The translations under genes were made by a program, and so were the position numbers. DNA of 64,000 nt from Fulvivirga maritima (lineage in GTDB: Bacteria; Bacteroidota; Bacteroidia; Cytophagales; Cyclobacteriaceae), in contig NZ_CP089980.1 in assembly GCF_021389955.1 (NCBI RefSeq), forward strand, positions 1,735,501 to 1,799,500. The letters run 5' to 3'. Each line of letters begins with the position of its first letter. Positions within the stretch are counted from its first letter, which is position 1. Positions 17,934 through 27,868 of the stretch are shown here, piece by piece. Under the pieces are notes generated by a model. That model ran no database searches. It had not been told where the DNA came from and saw only the letters and a program-made list of their open reading frames with translations.

Positions 17934-20087
17934 ATGAGTAAAAAAAAGAGAAAAAAAATAAGGAAAGGAAAGAGTGATGGCATTCAAAATAGACTTAAAG
18001 CCAAAATTGTATCTCTTCTCCACCAAAATTTTAATAAAGAGTATTCTACTAAAGAAATTACAAAAAAGTTAGGCTTTAGAAGAAATGACTACAATAATGC
18101 CATACCCATGGTACTTTCTGCACTAACTCAGGAAGGTCAAATATTAAACAATAGCGGACGATACAAAAGCGCCCAAAGACCCGATTTAATAAGAGGAAAA
18201 CTAGACCACGTTAATCCTCGGTTCGCTTATCTGCTTACTCCTGAAGAGGAAGATGATATCTACATAAAAGCCAAGGATCTAAATTTTGCTATTGATGGTG
18301 ACTTGGTAGATGTAATGGTTATACCTACGCGAGCAGGTAAAAGGCCAGAAGGCAAGGTAGTTAATATAGTAGAGCGAAATAAAGATCAGTTTGTCGGTAG
18401 AATAGAGTTTTCTCCCAGGTTTGCCTTTGTGGTGGCTGATAATAGAAAAATCCATCAGGATATTTTTGTACCACTAGACAAAACCAGCAGTGCTGCCCAT
18501 AATGATAAGGTTATTGTAAAAATTACACAGTGGCCTGGTCATGATAAAAGCCCTGAAGGGGAAGTGAAAATGGTACTAGGAAAAGCCGGAGACAACAATG
18601 CTGAGATACATTCTATCATGGCTGAGTTTGATCTGCCTTTCGAGTTCCCTAAAGAAATAGAACAAGAAGCAGAAAAAATCTCTGATAAAATTACCAAGAA
18701 GGAAATTGCCAAAAGAAGAGATTTTAGAGATATACTTACTTTCACTATAGACCCGGAAGATGCTAAGGATTTTGATGATGCCTTATCATTTGAAAAGCTG
18801 GAAAATGGAAACTATGAAATCGGTATTCATATTGCCGATGTAACTCATTATGTACAGCCCGGTTCCATACTAGAGAAAGAAGCCTATGACAGAGCCACGT
18901 CGGTATATTTGGTAGATAGAACCATACCTATGTTGCCAGAGAGGCTTTCTAACGGACTTTGCTCCTTAAGGCCTCGTGAAGATAAGCTTACATTTTCGGC
19001 AGTATTTGAAATTGATGAAAATGCTAATGTGCTTAAAGAATGGTTTGGCCGAACTATTATTCACTCAGACAGGCGCTTTACCTATGAAGATGCACAGGCC
19101 AGCATAGAAACCGGGGTAGGAGATTTAGCTCCTGAGTTACAACTAATTAATGATCTGGCTAAAAAGCTACGTAAAGAGAGGTTTAAAAAGGGCGCCGTCA
19201 ATTTTGAGTCTACAGAAGTTAAATTTAAGCTAGATGAAAAGGGAAAACCGCTGGGCGTGATTCCTAAAATCAGGAAAGATGCTCATAAACTTATTGAAGA
19301 GTTTATGCTATTGGCTAATAAGCAAGTGGCTTCTTATGTGCATGATATGAAGAAAGGTAAAGAAAAGAATACTTTCGTTTACCGTACTCATGATTACCCT
19401 GATCCGGAAAAATTAAATTCCTTTTCTTCATTCGCTAAACGATTCGGACACAGCTTACAGACTGAAGAAACCGCGGTTTCTAAATCTCTGAATAAATTGT
19501 TAGATGATATAGAAGGTAAACCAGAGGAGAACGTGCTTCAGCAATTGGCCATTAGGGCTATGGCCAAAGCCAAATATACTACCGCTGCAGACATCCATTT
19601 TGGTTTGGCTTTCCCGCACTATACACACTTTACATCTCCCATCCGTCGTTATCCTGATATGATGGTGCACCGATTATTACAGCATTACTTAGATAGTGGT
19701 AAATCGGCCGACAAGGAAGAATATGAAGAAAAATGTGTTCACTCATCAGAGCGAGAAAAAAGAGCTGCCGATGCAGAACGCGCCTCTATAAAATATAAGC
19801 AGGTTGAGTTCATGCAGGGAGTGGAAGATAAGGTGTTTGATGGCATTATCTCCGGTGTTACAGAATGGGGTATTTTCATAGAAATTGTAGAGACCAAATG
19901 CGAAGGAATGGTGAGAATGGTTGATCTGAAAGATGATTACTATGATTTTGATGAAAAGAACTTCAGGGTAATAGGTAATAATAATAAGAAAATCTACGCA
20001 CTGGGTGATAAGGTAAGGGTTCAGGTAAAAGCTACTGATATAGACCGCCGAACAATTGACCTCATATTTGTTGATGAAACAGATTAA
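17934..20087 (+). CDS. rnr: ribonuclease R
   Basis: This 717-residue RNase II/R family 3'-5' exoribonuclease has a lysine-rich N-terminus (KKKRKKIRKGK) and a winged-helix segment. Cold-shock-like OB domains follow. The RNB catalytic domain has DPEDAKDFDDALSF (metal-binding Asp residues), the active-site stretch HFTSPIRRYPDMMVHRLL, and a C-terminal S1 domain (FDGIISGVTEWGIFIEI). It degrades structured RNA and defective mRNA. The downstream polyprenyl synthase gene follows after 27 bases. Confidence 0.97.
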   Translation: MSKKKRKKIRKGKSDGIQNRLKAKIVSLLHQNFNKEYSTKEITKKLGFRRNDYNNAIPMVLSALTQEGQILNNSGRYKSAQRPDLIRGKLDHVNPRFAYLLTPEEEDDIYIKAKDLNFAIDGDLVDVMVIPTRAGKRPEGKVVNIVERNKDQFVGRIEFSPRFAFVVADNRKIHQDIFVPLDKTSSAAHNDKVIVKITQWPGHDKSPEGEVKMVLGKAGDNNAEIHSIMAEFDLPFEFPKEIEQEAEKISDKITKKEIAKRRDFRDILTFTIDPEDAKDFDDALSFEKLENGNYEIGIHIADVTHYVQPGSILEKEAYDRATSVYLVDRTIPMLPERLSNGLCSLRPREDKLTFSAVFEIDENANVLKEWFGRTIIHSDRRFTYEDAQASIETGVGDLAPELQLINDLAKKLRKERFKKGAVNFESTEVKFKLDEKGKPLGVIPKIRKDAHKLIEEFMLLANKQVASYVHDMKKGKEKNTFVYRTHDYPDPEKLNSFSSFAKRFGHSLQTEETAVSKSLNKLLDDIEGKPEENVLQQLAIRAMAKAKYTTAADIHFGLAFPHYTHFTSPIRRYPDMMVHRLLQHYLDSGKSADKEEYEEKCVHSSEREKRAADAERASIKYKQVEFMQGVEDKVFDGIISGVTEWGIFIEIVETKCEGMVRMVDLKDDYYDFDEKNFRVIGNNNKKIYALGDKVRVQVKATDIDRRTIDLIFVDETD

Positions 20088-20114
20088 ACTTAGCTTAGCC
20101 ACTTTTTTAGAAGA

Positions 20115-21089
20115 ATGAAAAGTACAGAACAACTTTTAAAGCTAATTTCAAAGGAAATCAATCAGCAGAAGTATGGTTTAGAACCGCAGGAGCTGTATGA
20201 ACCTATAAGATATATCATGGCCCTAGGCGGTAAAAGGCTAAGGCCATTATTAGCCACTTTATCTTATTCATTATTTAAAGATGACGTAGCATCAATCCTC
20301 CCTCAGGCCATAGCCGTAGAGGTTTTTCACAACTTCACCCTAATGCATGATGACATTATGGATGAAGCTCCGCTGAGGAGAAATAAGCCTACTGTACATG
20401 AAAAGTGGAATAATAATACGGCTATACTTTCTGGAGATGTAATGCTTGTTAAAGCTTATGAAATGTTCATGAGCGAAGAGCATCCTGCTACTATGAAAGT
20501 GCTTAAGGCCTTTAACATTTGTGCTGCAGAAGTTTGCGAAGGCCAGCAGATGGATATGGATTTTGAGACCAGAAAGACTGTTCATGAAAAGGAATACCTT
20601 GAAATGATCAAGCTAAAGACCGCTGTGCTTTTAGGCTTCAGTCTTGAAATGGGTGGCCTGCTATCAGATACTACCACGGCCAACTGTGAGGCACTCAAAA
20701 ATTTCGGTATTAACATAGGCATTGGGTTCCAATTAAAAGATGACCTGCTAGATGTATATGCCGATGCCGAAAAGTTTGGAAAGCAAGTAGGAGGTGACAT
20801 CATTTCAAATAAAAAGACCTTCCTTTTAATTCGTGCACTAGAATTAGCCAAAGGAAAACAAAAACAAGAACTGGAAAGCTGGGTATCAAAGACTGATTTT
20901 GATCCAAAAGAAAAAGTAAAAGCCGTTACTGAGATTTATAACCAGCTACAGATAAAAGAACTCACAGAAGAATTAATGAATAAGTACTTCATTAAAGGAT
21001 TTGAGTCTTTAAAAAGTATAGATGCTCCTCTTTATAGAAAGGCCATTTTAAGAAAATTCGCGGAGAGCTTAATTAATAGAGAAAAATAG
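20115..21089 (+). CDS. polyprenyl diphosphate synthase (trans-isoprenyl)
   Basis: This 324-residue enzyme condenses isopentenyl diphosphate onto allylic diphosphates, for quinone side chains or other isoprenoids. The first aspartate-rich motif is LMHDDIMDEAPLRR and the second is FQLKDDLLDVYAD. GGKRLRPLLATL near residue 35 is also typical. Product chain length cannot be read with certainty. It shares direction with rnr and ends at a bidirectional terminator. Confidence 0.93.
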   Translation: MKSTEQLLKLISKEINQQKYGLEPQELYEPIRYIMALGGKRLRPLLATLSYSLFKDDVASILPQAIAVEVFHNFTLMHDDIMDEAPLRRNKPTVHEKWNNNTAILSGDVMLVKAYEMFMSEEHPATMKVLKAFNICAAEVCEGQQMDMDFETRKTVHEKEYLEMIKLKTAVLLGFSLEMGGLLSDTTTANCEALKNFGINIGIGFQLKDDLLDVYADAEKFGKQVGGDIISNKKTFLLIRALELAKGKQKQELESWVSKTDFDPKEKVKAVTEIYNQLQIKELTEELMNKYFIKGFESLKSIDAPLYRKAILRKFAESLINREK

Positions 21090-21112
21090 AATTTATCGGA
21101 GCTAAGGAATAA

Positions 21113-21147
21113 AAAAGGCTACTCAAATGAGTAGCCTTTTGTTTTTT
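21113..21147. terminator. bidirectional terminator between converging genes
   Basis: A nearly perfect stem of about 12-13 bp, AAAAGGCTACTC/GAGTAGCCTTTT (21113-21124 and 21129-21140), is flanked by A-rich DNA on the left and T-rich DNA on the right. It can serve both the polyprenyl synthase and the M61 peptidase. Confidence 0.9.
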
Positions 21148-23005
21148 ATTTTTGTGGCTCTAGCCAGTATTTTTGCAGTTGCAATTGCTCATCTGTAGGG
21201 TTTTCATCAAACTCTAACACATAAATCTGAGCCTGCTGAATAGGGAATATTTTAGCGGCCAACACTTTTTTCTCAAACTCTCCAGCTTCATTCTCTCTCA
21301 TAACGGTATAAGAAAGGGTACCATCAAGCTCTAATGATTCTTGTGCCTGACCTATGAAATTTCCTAATTCAGGTCCTAATGGAGGAGCATCAACCCCATT
21401 AATAGCTATTACAATATCTCCATTTTCAAAACCTAAAGAATCTCCCTGAGGGTTTAAGTATTCGGCATTTTGTATAGCTAAATACTGCTTGCCATCATAA
21501 GGAGCTACTGCTATATTGCTTTGTTGTAAGCCTAAGCTAAGTGATTCTACCATTTTCTCAGGAGTAAAAGTAACTCCCACTTTGTTAAACAATTCCTCAT
21601 ACGGAAGTGGAGTAGAACCACCTACATAAGTGTTAAGAAATTCACCTATTTCAGGGTAAGTAAGCTCAGTGATTACACCAAAAAGCTCATCATCATCAAA
21701 GGCCTTATCTTTACCATATCTTTTTGAAAGGTCAGCCAATAAATTCTGAACTCCATACTCGCCATTAGATAATTCTCTCAACTGAATATCAAGAGCCATG
21801 CCTATAAGCGCTCCTTTTTGATAAACGTTATAATACTGATCTTCATATTGATCAAGGGTACCTTTACTAATGGTAGTGAAAGCAACAGTATCAATAAACT
21901 GTGTAGCTGTGATCATTTTTTCTCTTAACACCTGTAAATATTCTTCAGGAGTAATCAGGCCATATTTCACTTGCATATTTCCTGCGAAATATTCAGTAAC
22001 ACCTTCATACATCCAAAGATGCTGAGACATCTCAGGGTCATTGAAGTCAAACTCAGCTATTTCATGACTATGAATAGTAAGCGGCGTTACGATGTGGAAA
22101 AACTCATGAGCAGCAAAATCACGAAGTTGCTGTGCCATCTGAGAGATAGTCATCTCAGGCATATAATAGAATGAGCTGTAAGAATGCTCCAACGCACCAT
22201 ATGACATTACGGGCTGATCAGTAAAATAAAATATAAAAGCATATTTATCTACCGGTAAAGTTCCGCCCAGGTATTTCTGCTGCGCCATTAGCACTTCTTC
22301 TATGCTAGCCGCTATTTCTTTGGCTGTCACTTTTTGGTTAGGCGAGTAAGACGCTACCAAAACATCCGTATTACCTACTTTCACAAAAGCCGTATCTGGC
22401 TTGCTATACATAATAGGAGAATCTACTAATTCATCATAGCCAGCTACTTTAAATTCATCTTTCTTGTTATCAATTTTAGCAGGCACAAGTCCGGTAGCTC
22501 CATAAAAACCAGTAGGCTTTATTACATTAAGCTCAAAAGGAACATCCTTTTTACCTTCAAAGTATCCAAAATAACCACCACTGTTAATAATGAAATTTTT
22601 TCCTGCCTCTATGTTAGTGCCTGCGGGTTGAAAAATATCCGGACCTTCTAACTGAGTGTCATAGGTATCTTCAATCCAATAAGTAATTTTTGTAAGCTTG
22701 TTCGCTTTCTTGATCACCCAAGAGTTATCATCAGGGTGCTCCACTTCTAATTCTCTTCCTTTTTTATCTAATGCCTTAAAAGCAGATACCATACGGCCAT
22801 AATCTTCTATAGCATAGGTACCAGGTATCATTTTTGGCAAGTAAAAGGTTATTTCTTTGTCTTTAATGTCTGGAGTAACTAATTCTACATACACTTTATC
22901 ATCTTTTACCTCAGTAAGATCAAGCGTATAGTTGTACCCATCATTAGCAAATAGCGTAAATCCATATAGCAGAAGAGCTATACTTAGTATACAAGTTTTC
23001 TTCAT
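21146..23005 (-). CDS. secreted M61 family metallopeptidase with PDZ domain
   Basis: This 619-residue protein has a signal peptide, MKKTCILSIALLLYGFTLFA. The N-terminal half is a beta-rich M61 domain. The zinc site is AAHEFFHIVTP (HExxH), followed by the third ligand region WMYEGVTEYFAG. A C-terminal PDZ-like domain contains GDIVIAINGVDAPP. The family is glycyl aminopeptidase-like and is expected in the periplasm or at the cell surface. It converges on the polyprenyl synthase gene and is monocistronic. Confidence 0.92.
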   Translation of the reverse strand: MKKTCILSIALLLYGFTLFANDGYNYTLDLTEVKDDKVYVELVTPDIKDKEITFYLPKMIPGTYAIEDYGRMVSAFKALDKKGRELEVEHPDDNSWVIKKANKLTKITYWIEDTYDTQLEGPDIFQPAGTNIEAGKNFIINSGGYFGYFEGKKDVPFELNVIKPTGFYGATGLVPAKIDNKKDEFKVAGYDELVDSPIMYSKPDTAFVKVGNTDVLVASYSPNQKVTAKEIAASIEEVLMAQQKYLGGTLPVDKYAFIFYFTDQPVMSYGALEHSYSSFYYMPEMTISQMAQQLRDFAAHEFFHIVTPLTIHSHEIAEFDFNDPEMSQHLWMYEGVTEYFAGNMQVKYGLITPEEYLQVLREKMITATQFIDTVAFTTISKGTLDQYEDQYYNVYQKGALIGMALDIQLRELSNGEYGVQNLLADLSKRYGKDKAFDDDELFGVITELTYPEIGEFLNTYVGGSTPLPYEELFNKVGVTFTPEKMVESLSLGLQQSNIAVAPYDGKQYLAIQNAEYLNPQGDSLGFENGDIVIAINGVDAPPLGPELGNFIGQAQESLELDGTLSYTVMRENEAGEFEKKVLAAKIFPIQQAQIYVLEFDENPTDEQLQLQKYWLEPQK

Positions 23006-23148
23006 TGCGTATTGTTAAATATATTTGAACGTGCAAACGTAAAGAAAAGGCAAATAGTTAAAAATTTTTTATAAATGGATATAAAGCCCTTTCAGTGAGC
23101 CATTAAATTTCGATATAATAAAGTGATTGATACTTAAAATTAAATAAA

Positions 23149-23538
23149 ATGAATTTTCATACAAGAAAATGGGTAAAACCAGAAGACTTGAATCCAAACG
23201 GAACTTTATTTGGAGGTAGTCTATTGAGGTGGATTGACGAAGAGGCAGCTATTTACGCAATAATTCAGCTGGAAAATCAGAGATGTGTTACTAAATATAT
23301 GTCAGAAATCAACTTTGTGAGTTCCGCTCGTGAAGGTGATATTATTGAATTAGGCATGGAAGCTACCAAATTTGGTAGAACATCGCTCACTCTAACTTGC
23401 GAAGTGCGTAACAAACTGACAAGAAAGACCATTTTAGCAGTAGATAAGATAGTGTTTGTGGGTCTGGATGAGCAAGGTCACCCAAAACCACATGGAAAAA
23501 CTGAGATCTCTTATGTTAAGGATCGCCTGGAATCATAA
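23149..23538 (+). CDS. acyl-CoA thioesterase (hotdog fold, YciA-like)
   Basis: This 129-residue single-hotdog protein has NPNGTLFGGSLLRWIDEEAAI, which carries the conserved Asn/Gly-Gly and the catalytic acidic Asp of the YciA/BACH class. It also has ATKFGRTSLTLTCEVRN. It hydrolyses acyl-CoA to free acid and CoA. Specificity is unknown. Confidence 0.9.
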   Translation: MNFHTRKWVKPEDLNPNGTLFGGSLLRWIDEEAAIYAIIQLENQRCVTKYMSEINFVSSAREGDIIELGMEATKFGRTSLTLTCEVRNKLTRKTILAVDKIVFVGLDEQGHPKPHGKTEISYVKDRLES

Positions 23539-23675
23539 TATTTCCAATTACAAATAATTACTCTATGGCACCGGTTATTCAATAGTCGATGCCATAGTTT
23601 TAAAAGCTAAATTAATTAGTGTACTTTTCAGCCTTAACAAAAAGTACATATTTACCTATAACTAAAACATTGATC

Positions 23676-24773
23676 ATGAATAAGAAAGTACTTGTACTCA
23701 CCGGCGGAGGAGATTGCCCAGGATTAAACGCTGTAATACGTTCTATTGCTAAGCGAGCCAAAAAAGAAGGCGGCTGGGAAGTATGGGGTAGCATAGGTGC
23801 TTTTAATGGTATTCTAAAAGAACCACAAGAACTGGTAAAACTAAGTGGAAAAAGAGTAGCAGGTATTCATGTGAAAGGTGGTACTATATTAAAAACTACC
23901 AGTAAAGGAGATCCATTACAGTTTCCTATACAAAAGGAAGATGGCACATGGGAGATTATTGATCGTTCAGAAGAACTCATTAACAAAATCAAGGAGATGG
24001 GTTTTGAAGCTGTCATAAGCATTGGAGGAGACGGATCTCAAAGAATTTCTCAAAAACTGCATGAAAGAGGTTTAAATGTGGTAGGCGTACCCAAAACTAT
24101 TGATAACGACCTTTCTGCTACTGACCTTACTTTTGGTTTTAGCACCGCTGTGCAAGTAGCCAGTGACAGTTTTGATAAATTGGTAACTACTGCAGAAAGT
24201 CATCATAGAGTAATGATTATGGAGGTAATGGGTAGAGATGCTGGCTGGATAGCACTACACACCGCTCTTTCTGGTGGTGCCGAAGTATGTCTTATTCCTG
24301 AAATTCCTTATGATATTGAAAAGGTAGTAAGCAGACTCAATAAAAGATATGACAAAGGTAAGGGCTTTGCCAACATAGTAGTAGCAGAAGGTGCCAAGCC
24401 TATTTCAGGAGAGGTAACAGAGAGAGAAAGTGGAGAAGTAGGTTATGAAAATACAAGATTAGGAGGAATTGCCTACCAACTATCTGCACAACTGAAAAAA
24501 GCTGGTCTTAAAGCAGATATTCGTGAAACTGTATTAGGACATACGCAGAGAGGTGGTACACCAATAGCTTTCGATAGAATATTGGCTACGCTCTTTGGAG
24601 TAAAAGCTTTTGAAATGGTGCTTAACCGAGAATATGGAAGAATGGCCGCTTATATAGATAATGAAATAACTTCTGTACCTTTATTAGATGCCATTGTAGA
24701 ATATAATTATATTAAAAAAGAATCTTTCTTAGTACAGGCAGCGAAAGGGATAGGTATCTCTTTCGGTGATTAA
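23676..24773 (+). CDS. pfkA: 6-phosphofructokinase, mixed-type (group III)
   Basis: This 365-residue enzyme phosphorylates fructose 6-phosphate. I chose ATG 23676 because the protein then begins MNKKVLVLTGGGDCPGLNAV, as the family does; the frame is open further upstream. The donor-site motif GGDGS (Gly120) is the ATP type. PKTIDND has Lys140, where E. coli PfkA has Gly, which is the pyrophosphate-type residue. This G/K combination is characteristic of group III enzymes, several of which use ATP. Catalytic Asp143 is present. The kinase gene at 24766 may overlap its end by 8 bases. Confidence 0.93.
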   Translation: MNKKVLVLTGGGDCPGLNAVIRSIAKRAKKEGGWEVWGSIGAFNGILKEPQELVKLSGKRVAGIHVKGGTILKTTSKGDPLQFPIQKEDGTWEIIDRSEELINKIKEMGFEAVISIGGDGSQRISQKLHERGLNVVGVPKTIDNDLSATDLTFGFSTAVQVASDSFDKLVTTAESHHRVMIMEVMGRDAGWIALHTALSGGAEVCLIPEIPYDIEKVVSRLNKRYDKGKGFANIVVAEGAKPISGEVTERESGEVGYENTRLGGIAYQLSAQLKKAGLKADIRETVLGHTQRGGTPIAFDRILATLFGVKAFEMVLNREYGRMAAYIDNEITSVPLLDAIVEYNYIKKESFLVQAAKGIGISFGD

Positions 24774-27153
24774 GTGGCTTAAACTCTACATGCACTTGAG
24801 GTATATTTGTTTGGCTTTAATATTCTTATGCCTCGCGCAGGGCATAAGTAGTGCTCAGGACGTCCTTGAAATACAAGGCCTGAGGAAAAAAAGTAACTTA
24901 AATTCTTATTTTGACTATTTAGTAGACCAGAACAATAATCTGGATATAGATGAAGTAGTGTCTTTAGATTCTACCGCCTGGTCTCACATGGATAATAAAG
25001 GCCTGAGAAAAGGAATTGGCAATCAGACCATCTGGCTAAAGCTTCAGGTGGTCGGCCTTGTCTATGATCCGGAGCAACTGGCCATAGAATTTTATGATCA
25101 GTCCATTCAGCAGATAGAGCTTTTTGAAATTAGAGAGTCAGGCAGAACCAGTCATTCTTCTACCGGCTCTTGTATTGATCCGAATGAAAAAAGCATCCCG
25201 GGAAATCATAATAGTTTTATGATATTAGTAGATCCTTTACAGTCTACTGATTATTATTTTAAAATCACTTCACCCAATAGCATTACTATCACTGCTACAA
25301 TAGAAGATGATGCACAGGCGCTTTCGAAAAACACCAATGAAAGAACATATTTAGGATTGTTCTACGGTGCATTAATTATTCTAATGCTGTATAACATTTT
25401 ACTGTTTATCAGCACTAAGTTTAATGTATTCCTTTATTATGCTATATATATCCTGTCGGTATCATTATCTACAGCATACACTGATGGTTTCAATTCACTC
25501 TTTCTTTTTCCGCTAGTAGACTTCTGTAACGGCTATTTAAATGTAATAACCACCAGCACCACATTAATATTAGGTCTATTCTTTATGATGGACTTTCTTA
25601 ATATCGGTTCGTGGTCTCCCAAAATAAGTAATTTCACCAAATGGTTTATTGGCACTATCGCAGGTATTACTTTCATCTGCTTAATTACCTATCCTCCTTC
25701 CGCATTTACAGCTACTGCTATACTGTCTTTAATAGTTCTTCCTTTCATGCTAATAATTGGCTTGTTAGGAATCAAGCTTAATATACCTCAGGCCGGATAC
25801 TTCTTCACTGCTTGTTTAATTTTCGCTGTATTCGTTTTCTTACTTAACCTATATCTTTTACAAGTATTTGATTTCGGGTTTATCCCTAAGTATGCTATTC
25901 ACATAGGGTTCATAAGCAGTACGCTCATTTTATCATATGGACTCGGCGTAAGAATTTATAAAATCTACCAGACGCTAATCAGAGAAGAGAAGAACAAGCA
26001 GATGATGGTAGAGCAAAAAAATAAAGAGCTGGAAGAAAAGGTGCGTGAGCGTACCACTGACATTGTTAAAAAGGAAGTCAACTTACGATCTATTCTTGAT
26101 AATTCTGATAACTCTATTTGGCTTATTGATGAAAATTATAAGCTTATAGATTACAATACCGTTTTTGCTCAGTCTTGGCAGATTTCATACGGTAATACTT
26201 TAAGCAGAGGCAGTAATCTCTTAGAACTCTTCCCGAACGATAATAACTTGAAAAAAACCTGGAAAAAAAGGTTTGATGACATCCTTTCCGGACAAAGAGC
26301 AGTTTATAGAGATATCGTAAACGAAGAGACCGATACTGAAAACAGAAACTATTTCGAGATTTATGCTTACCCTATAGAAGAAAGAGGAAAGATTACCGGC
26401 GCCTCATTTTTCTTAAAAGACATTAGTGAACGCGTTAATGCTGAGGAGCAACTTTTAGCACAAAACGATATGCTAAAAAAGGTAAACAAAGAACTGGATA
26501 GCTTTGTATACAGTGCTTCGCATGATTTAAAAGCTCCGCTGGCCTCTGTTATGGGTCTAATTAATTTAGTTAAATACGAAACGGAGGTTGAAAATAGACA
26601 AGCATATTATGAAATGATGTCTAACTCCATTTCCAGGCTTAACCAATCAATAAAAGATATCATTGACTTCAGCAGAAATGCCAGATTGGATATTGATTAT
26701 GAGGTAGTGGATATCAAAAAAATGCTTTCAAATATTTTTGATGATCTACAATATATTGAAGGAGCTGATCAGATAATAAGATGTGAAGATATTGAACATG
26801 GTCTTATCATTAAAACTGATCCCACCAGACTAAGAGTAATATTGAGAAACCTAGTGAGCAATGCAATTCATTATGGCTGTGTAGAAAGCGATGACAAGCG
26901 TATTGAAATAAAGGTCCTCAAAAATAAATCTGATATGGTGGAGCTTTCTATCCGTGATTTCGGTCCTGGTATACCTGAGAGCTACCACCAAAGAATATTT
27001 GATATGTTTTACAGAGCCAATGAAAGCTCATCAGGAACCGGCCTCGGTCTTTACATTGTTAAAGAAACCGTAGATAAACTAAGCGGAAAAATCAGAATGA
27101 ACTCTGAAGAAGGTAAAGGATCAATCTTTACGGTGGAAATTCCGTATATCTAA
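24766..27153 (+). CDS. 7TMR-DISM sensor histidine kinase with PAS domain
   Basis: This protein of about 795 residues has a signal peptide and a periplasmic 7TMR-DISMED2 domain (about 40-170, with NQTIWLKLQV and FYDQSIQQIELFE). Seven membrane helices follow (about 185-400), then a coiled coil, one PAS domain (about 435-555), HisKA (YSASHDLKAPLASV, His near 586) and a GHKL ATPase (RANESSSGTGLGLYIVKET). The frame opens at GTG 24766, overlapping pfkA by 8 bases. ATG 24790 gives a more typical signal peptide, MHLRYICLALIFLCLAQG, and may be the real start. DISM domains usually sense carbohydrates or envelope state. No response regulator is adjacent. Confidence 0.92.
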   Translation: MIKWLKLYMHLRYICLALIFLCLAQGISSAQDVLEIQGLRKKSNLNSYFDYLVDQNNNLDIDEVVSLDSTAWSHMDNKGLRKGIGNQTIWLKLQVVGLVYDPEQLAIEFYDQSIQQIELFEIRESGRTSHSSTGSCIDPNEKSIPGNHNSFMILVDPLQSTDYYFKITSPNSITITATIEDDAQALSKNTNERTYLGLFYGALIILMLYNILLFISTKFNVFLYYAIYILSVSLSTAYTDGFNSLFLFPLVDFCNGYLNVITTSTTLILGLFFMMDFLNIGSWSPKISNFTKWFIGTIAGITFICLITYPPSAFTATAILSLIVLPFMLIIGLLGIKLNIPQAGYFFTACLIFAVFVFLLNLYLLQVFDFGFIPKYAIHIGFISSTLILSYGLGVRIYKIYQTLIREEKNKQMMVEQKNKELEEKVRERTTDIVKKEVNLRSILDNSDNSIWLIDENYKLIDYNTVFAQSWQISYGNTLSRGSNLLELFPNDNNLKKTWKKRFDDILSGQRAVYRDIVNEETDTENRNYFEIYAYPIEERGKITGASFFLKDISERVNAEEQLLAQNDMLKKVNKELDSFVYSASHDLKAPLASVMGLINLVKYETEVENRQAYYEMMSNSISRLNQSIKDIIDFSRNARLDIDYEVVDIKKMLSNIFDDLQYIEGADQIIRCEDIEHGLIIKTDPTRLRVILRNLVSNAIHYGCVESDDKRIEIKVLKNKSDMVELSIRDFGPGIPESYHQRIFDMFYRANESSSGTGLGLYIVKETVDKLSGKIRMNSEEGKGSIFTVEIPYI

Positions 27154-27204
27154 AAAAGCAATTGCTTTTATAAATAACGAACATTTTAACCTAATACTAA
27201 ACGT

Positions 27205-27756
27205 ATGATTGAGGAAGAAAATAATTTGGAGAAGGCTACTTTAGGCGCAGGTTGTTTCTGGTGCGTAGAAGCTGTTTTTCAAAATTTAAAAGGTGTTAAA
27301 AAAGTGGTTTCTGGTTATACTGGTGGCAAAGTAAAAAACCCAACCTACCGAGAAGTATGCAGCGGACTAACCGGCCATGCCGAGGTAGCTCAAATCACCT
27401 TTGACCCTAATGAAATCAGTTTTAAAGATATATTAGAAGTATTTTGGAAAACACACGATCCTACCACACTCAATAAGCAAGGAGCAGACGTAGGCACCCA
27501 ATATAGATCATCTGTTTTTTATCACAATGATGAGCAGAAAGCCATAGCTGAAGAATACAAACAAAAGCTAAATGATGCAAAGGCTTTCACAGATCCTATA
27601 GTTACAGAAATATCTCCATTAGGAGTTTTCTTTGAAGCTGAAGATTATCATCAGAATTATTTTAATCAAAATCCTGAGCAACCTTACTGTCAGTTTGTGG
27701 TAAAACCAAAGGTAGATAAAGTAAAGGCTGTTTTTAGTGAAAAGCTTAAAGCCTAA
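27205..27756 (+). CDS. msrA: peptide-methionine (S)-S-oxide reductase
   Basis: This 183-residue protein repairs methionine sulfoxide in oxidised proteins. The catalytic motif GAGCFWC has its nucleophilic Cys at residue 17. Other family stretches are VVSGYTGG, HAEVAQITFDP, DVGTQYRS and AEDYHQNYF. MsrB is not fused and is not in the window. Confidence 0.96.
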   Translation: MIEEENNLEKATLGAGCFWCVEAVFQNLKGVKKVVSGYTGGKVKNPTYREVCSGLTGHAEVAQITFDPNEISFKDILEVFWKTHDPTTLNKQGADVGTQYRSSVFYHNDEQKAIAEEYKQKLNDAKAFTDPIVTEISPLGVFFEAEDYHQNYFNQNPEQPYCQFVVKPKVDKVKAVFSEKLKA

Positions 27757-27758
27757 AA

Positions 27759-27825
27759 ATTACAAAGGTTCTAGAAATATGCTCCATTTATAATGGCAGT
27801 ACATTTCAAGAACCTCTTTTGTAAT
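27759..27825 (+). terminator. long imperfect hairpin after msrA
   Basis: ATTACAAAGGTTCT (27759-27772) pairs with AGAACC-TCT-TTTGTAAT (27809-27825), with a small bulge, over a 36-base spacer. It lies directly after the msrA stop and probably ends that transcript or protects its 3' end. Confidence 0.45.
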
Positions 27826-27840
27826 ATTTAAAATATAGTG

Positions 27841-27868
27841 GCGGCTCTTTAAAAAGCCGCTATTTTTA
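27841..27868. terminator. intrinsic terminator between msrA and the thioredoxin-like gene
   Basis: The stem GCGGCT/AGCCGC (27841-27846 and 27855-27860) has a T/A-rich inner part. It is followed by TATTTTTATT on the right and preceded by an AT-rich tract, so it can act on both converging genes. Confidence 0.65.
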
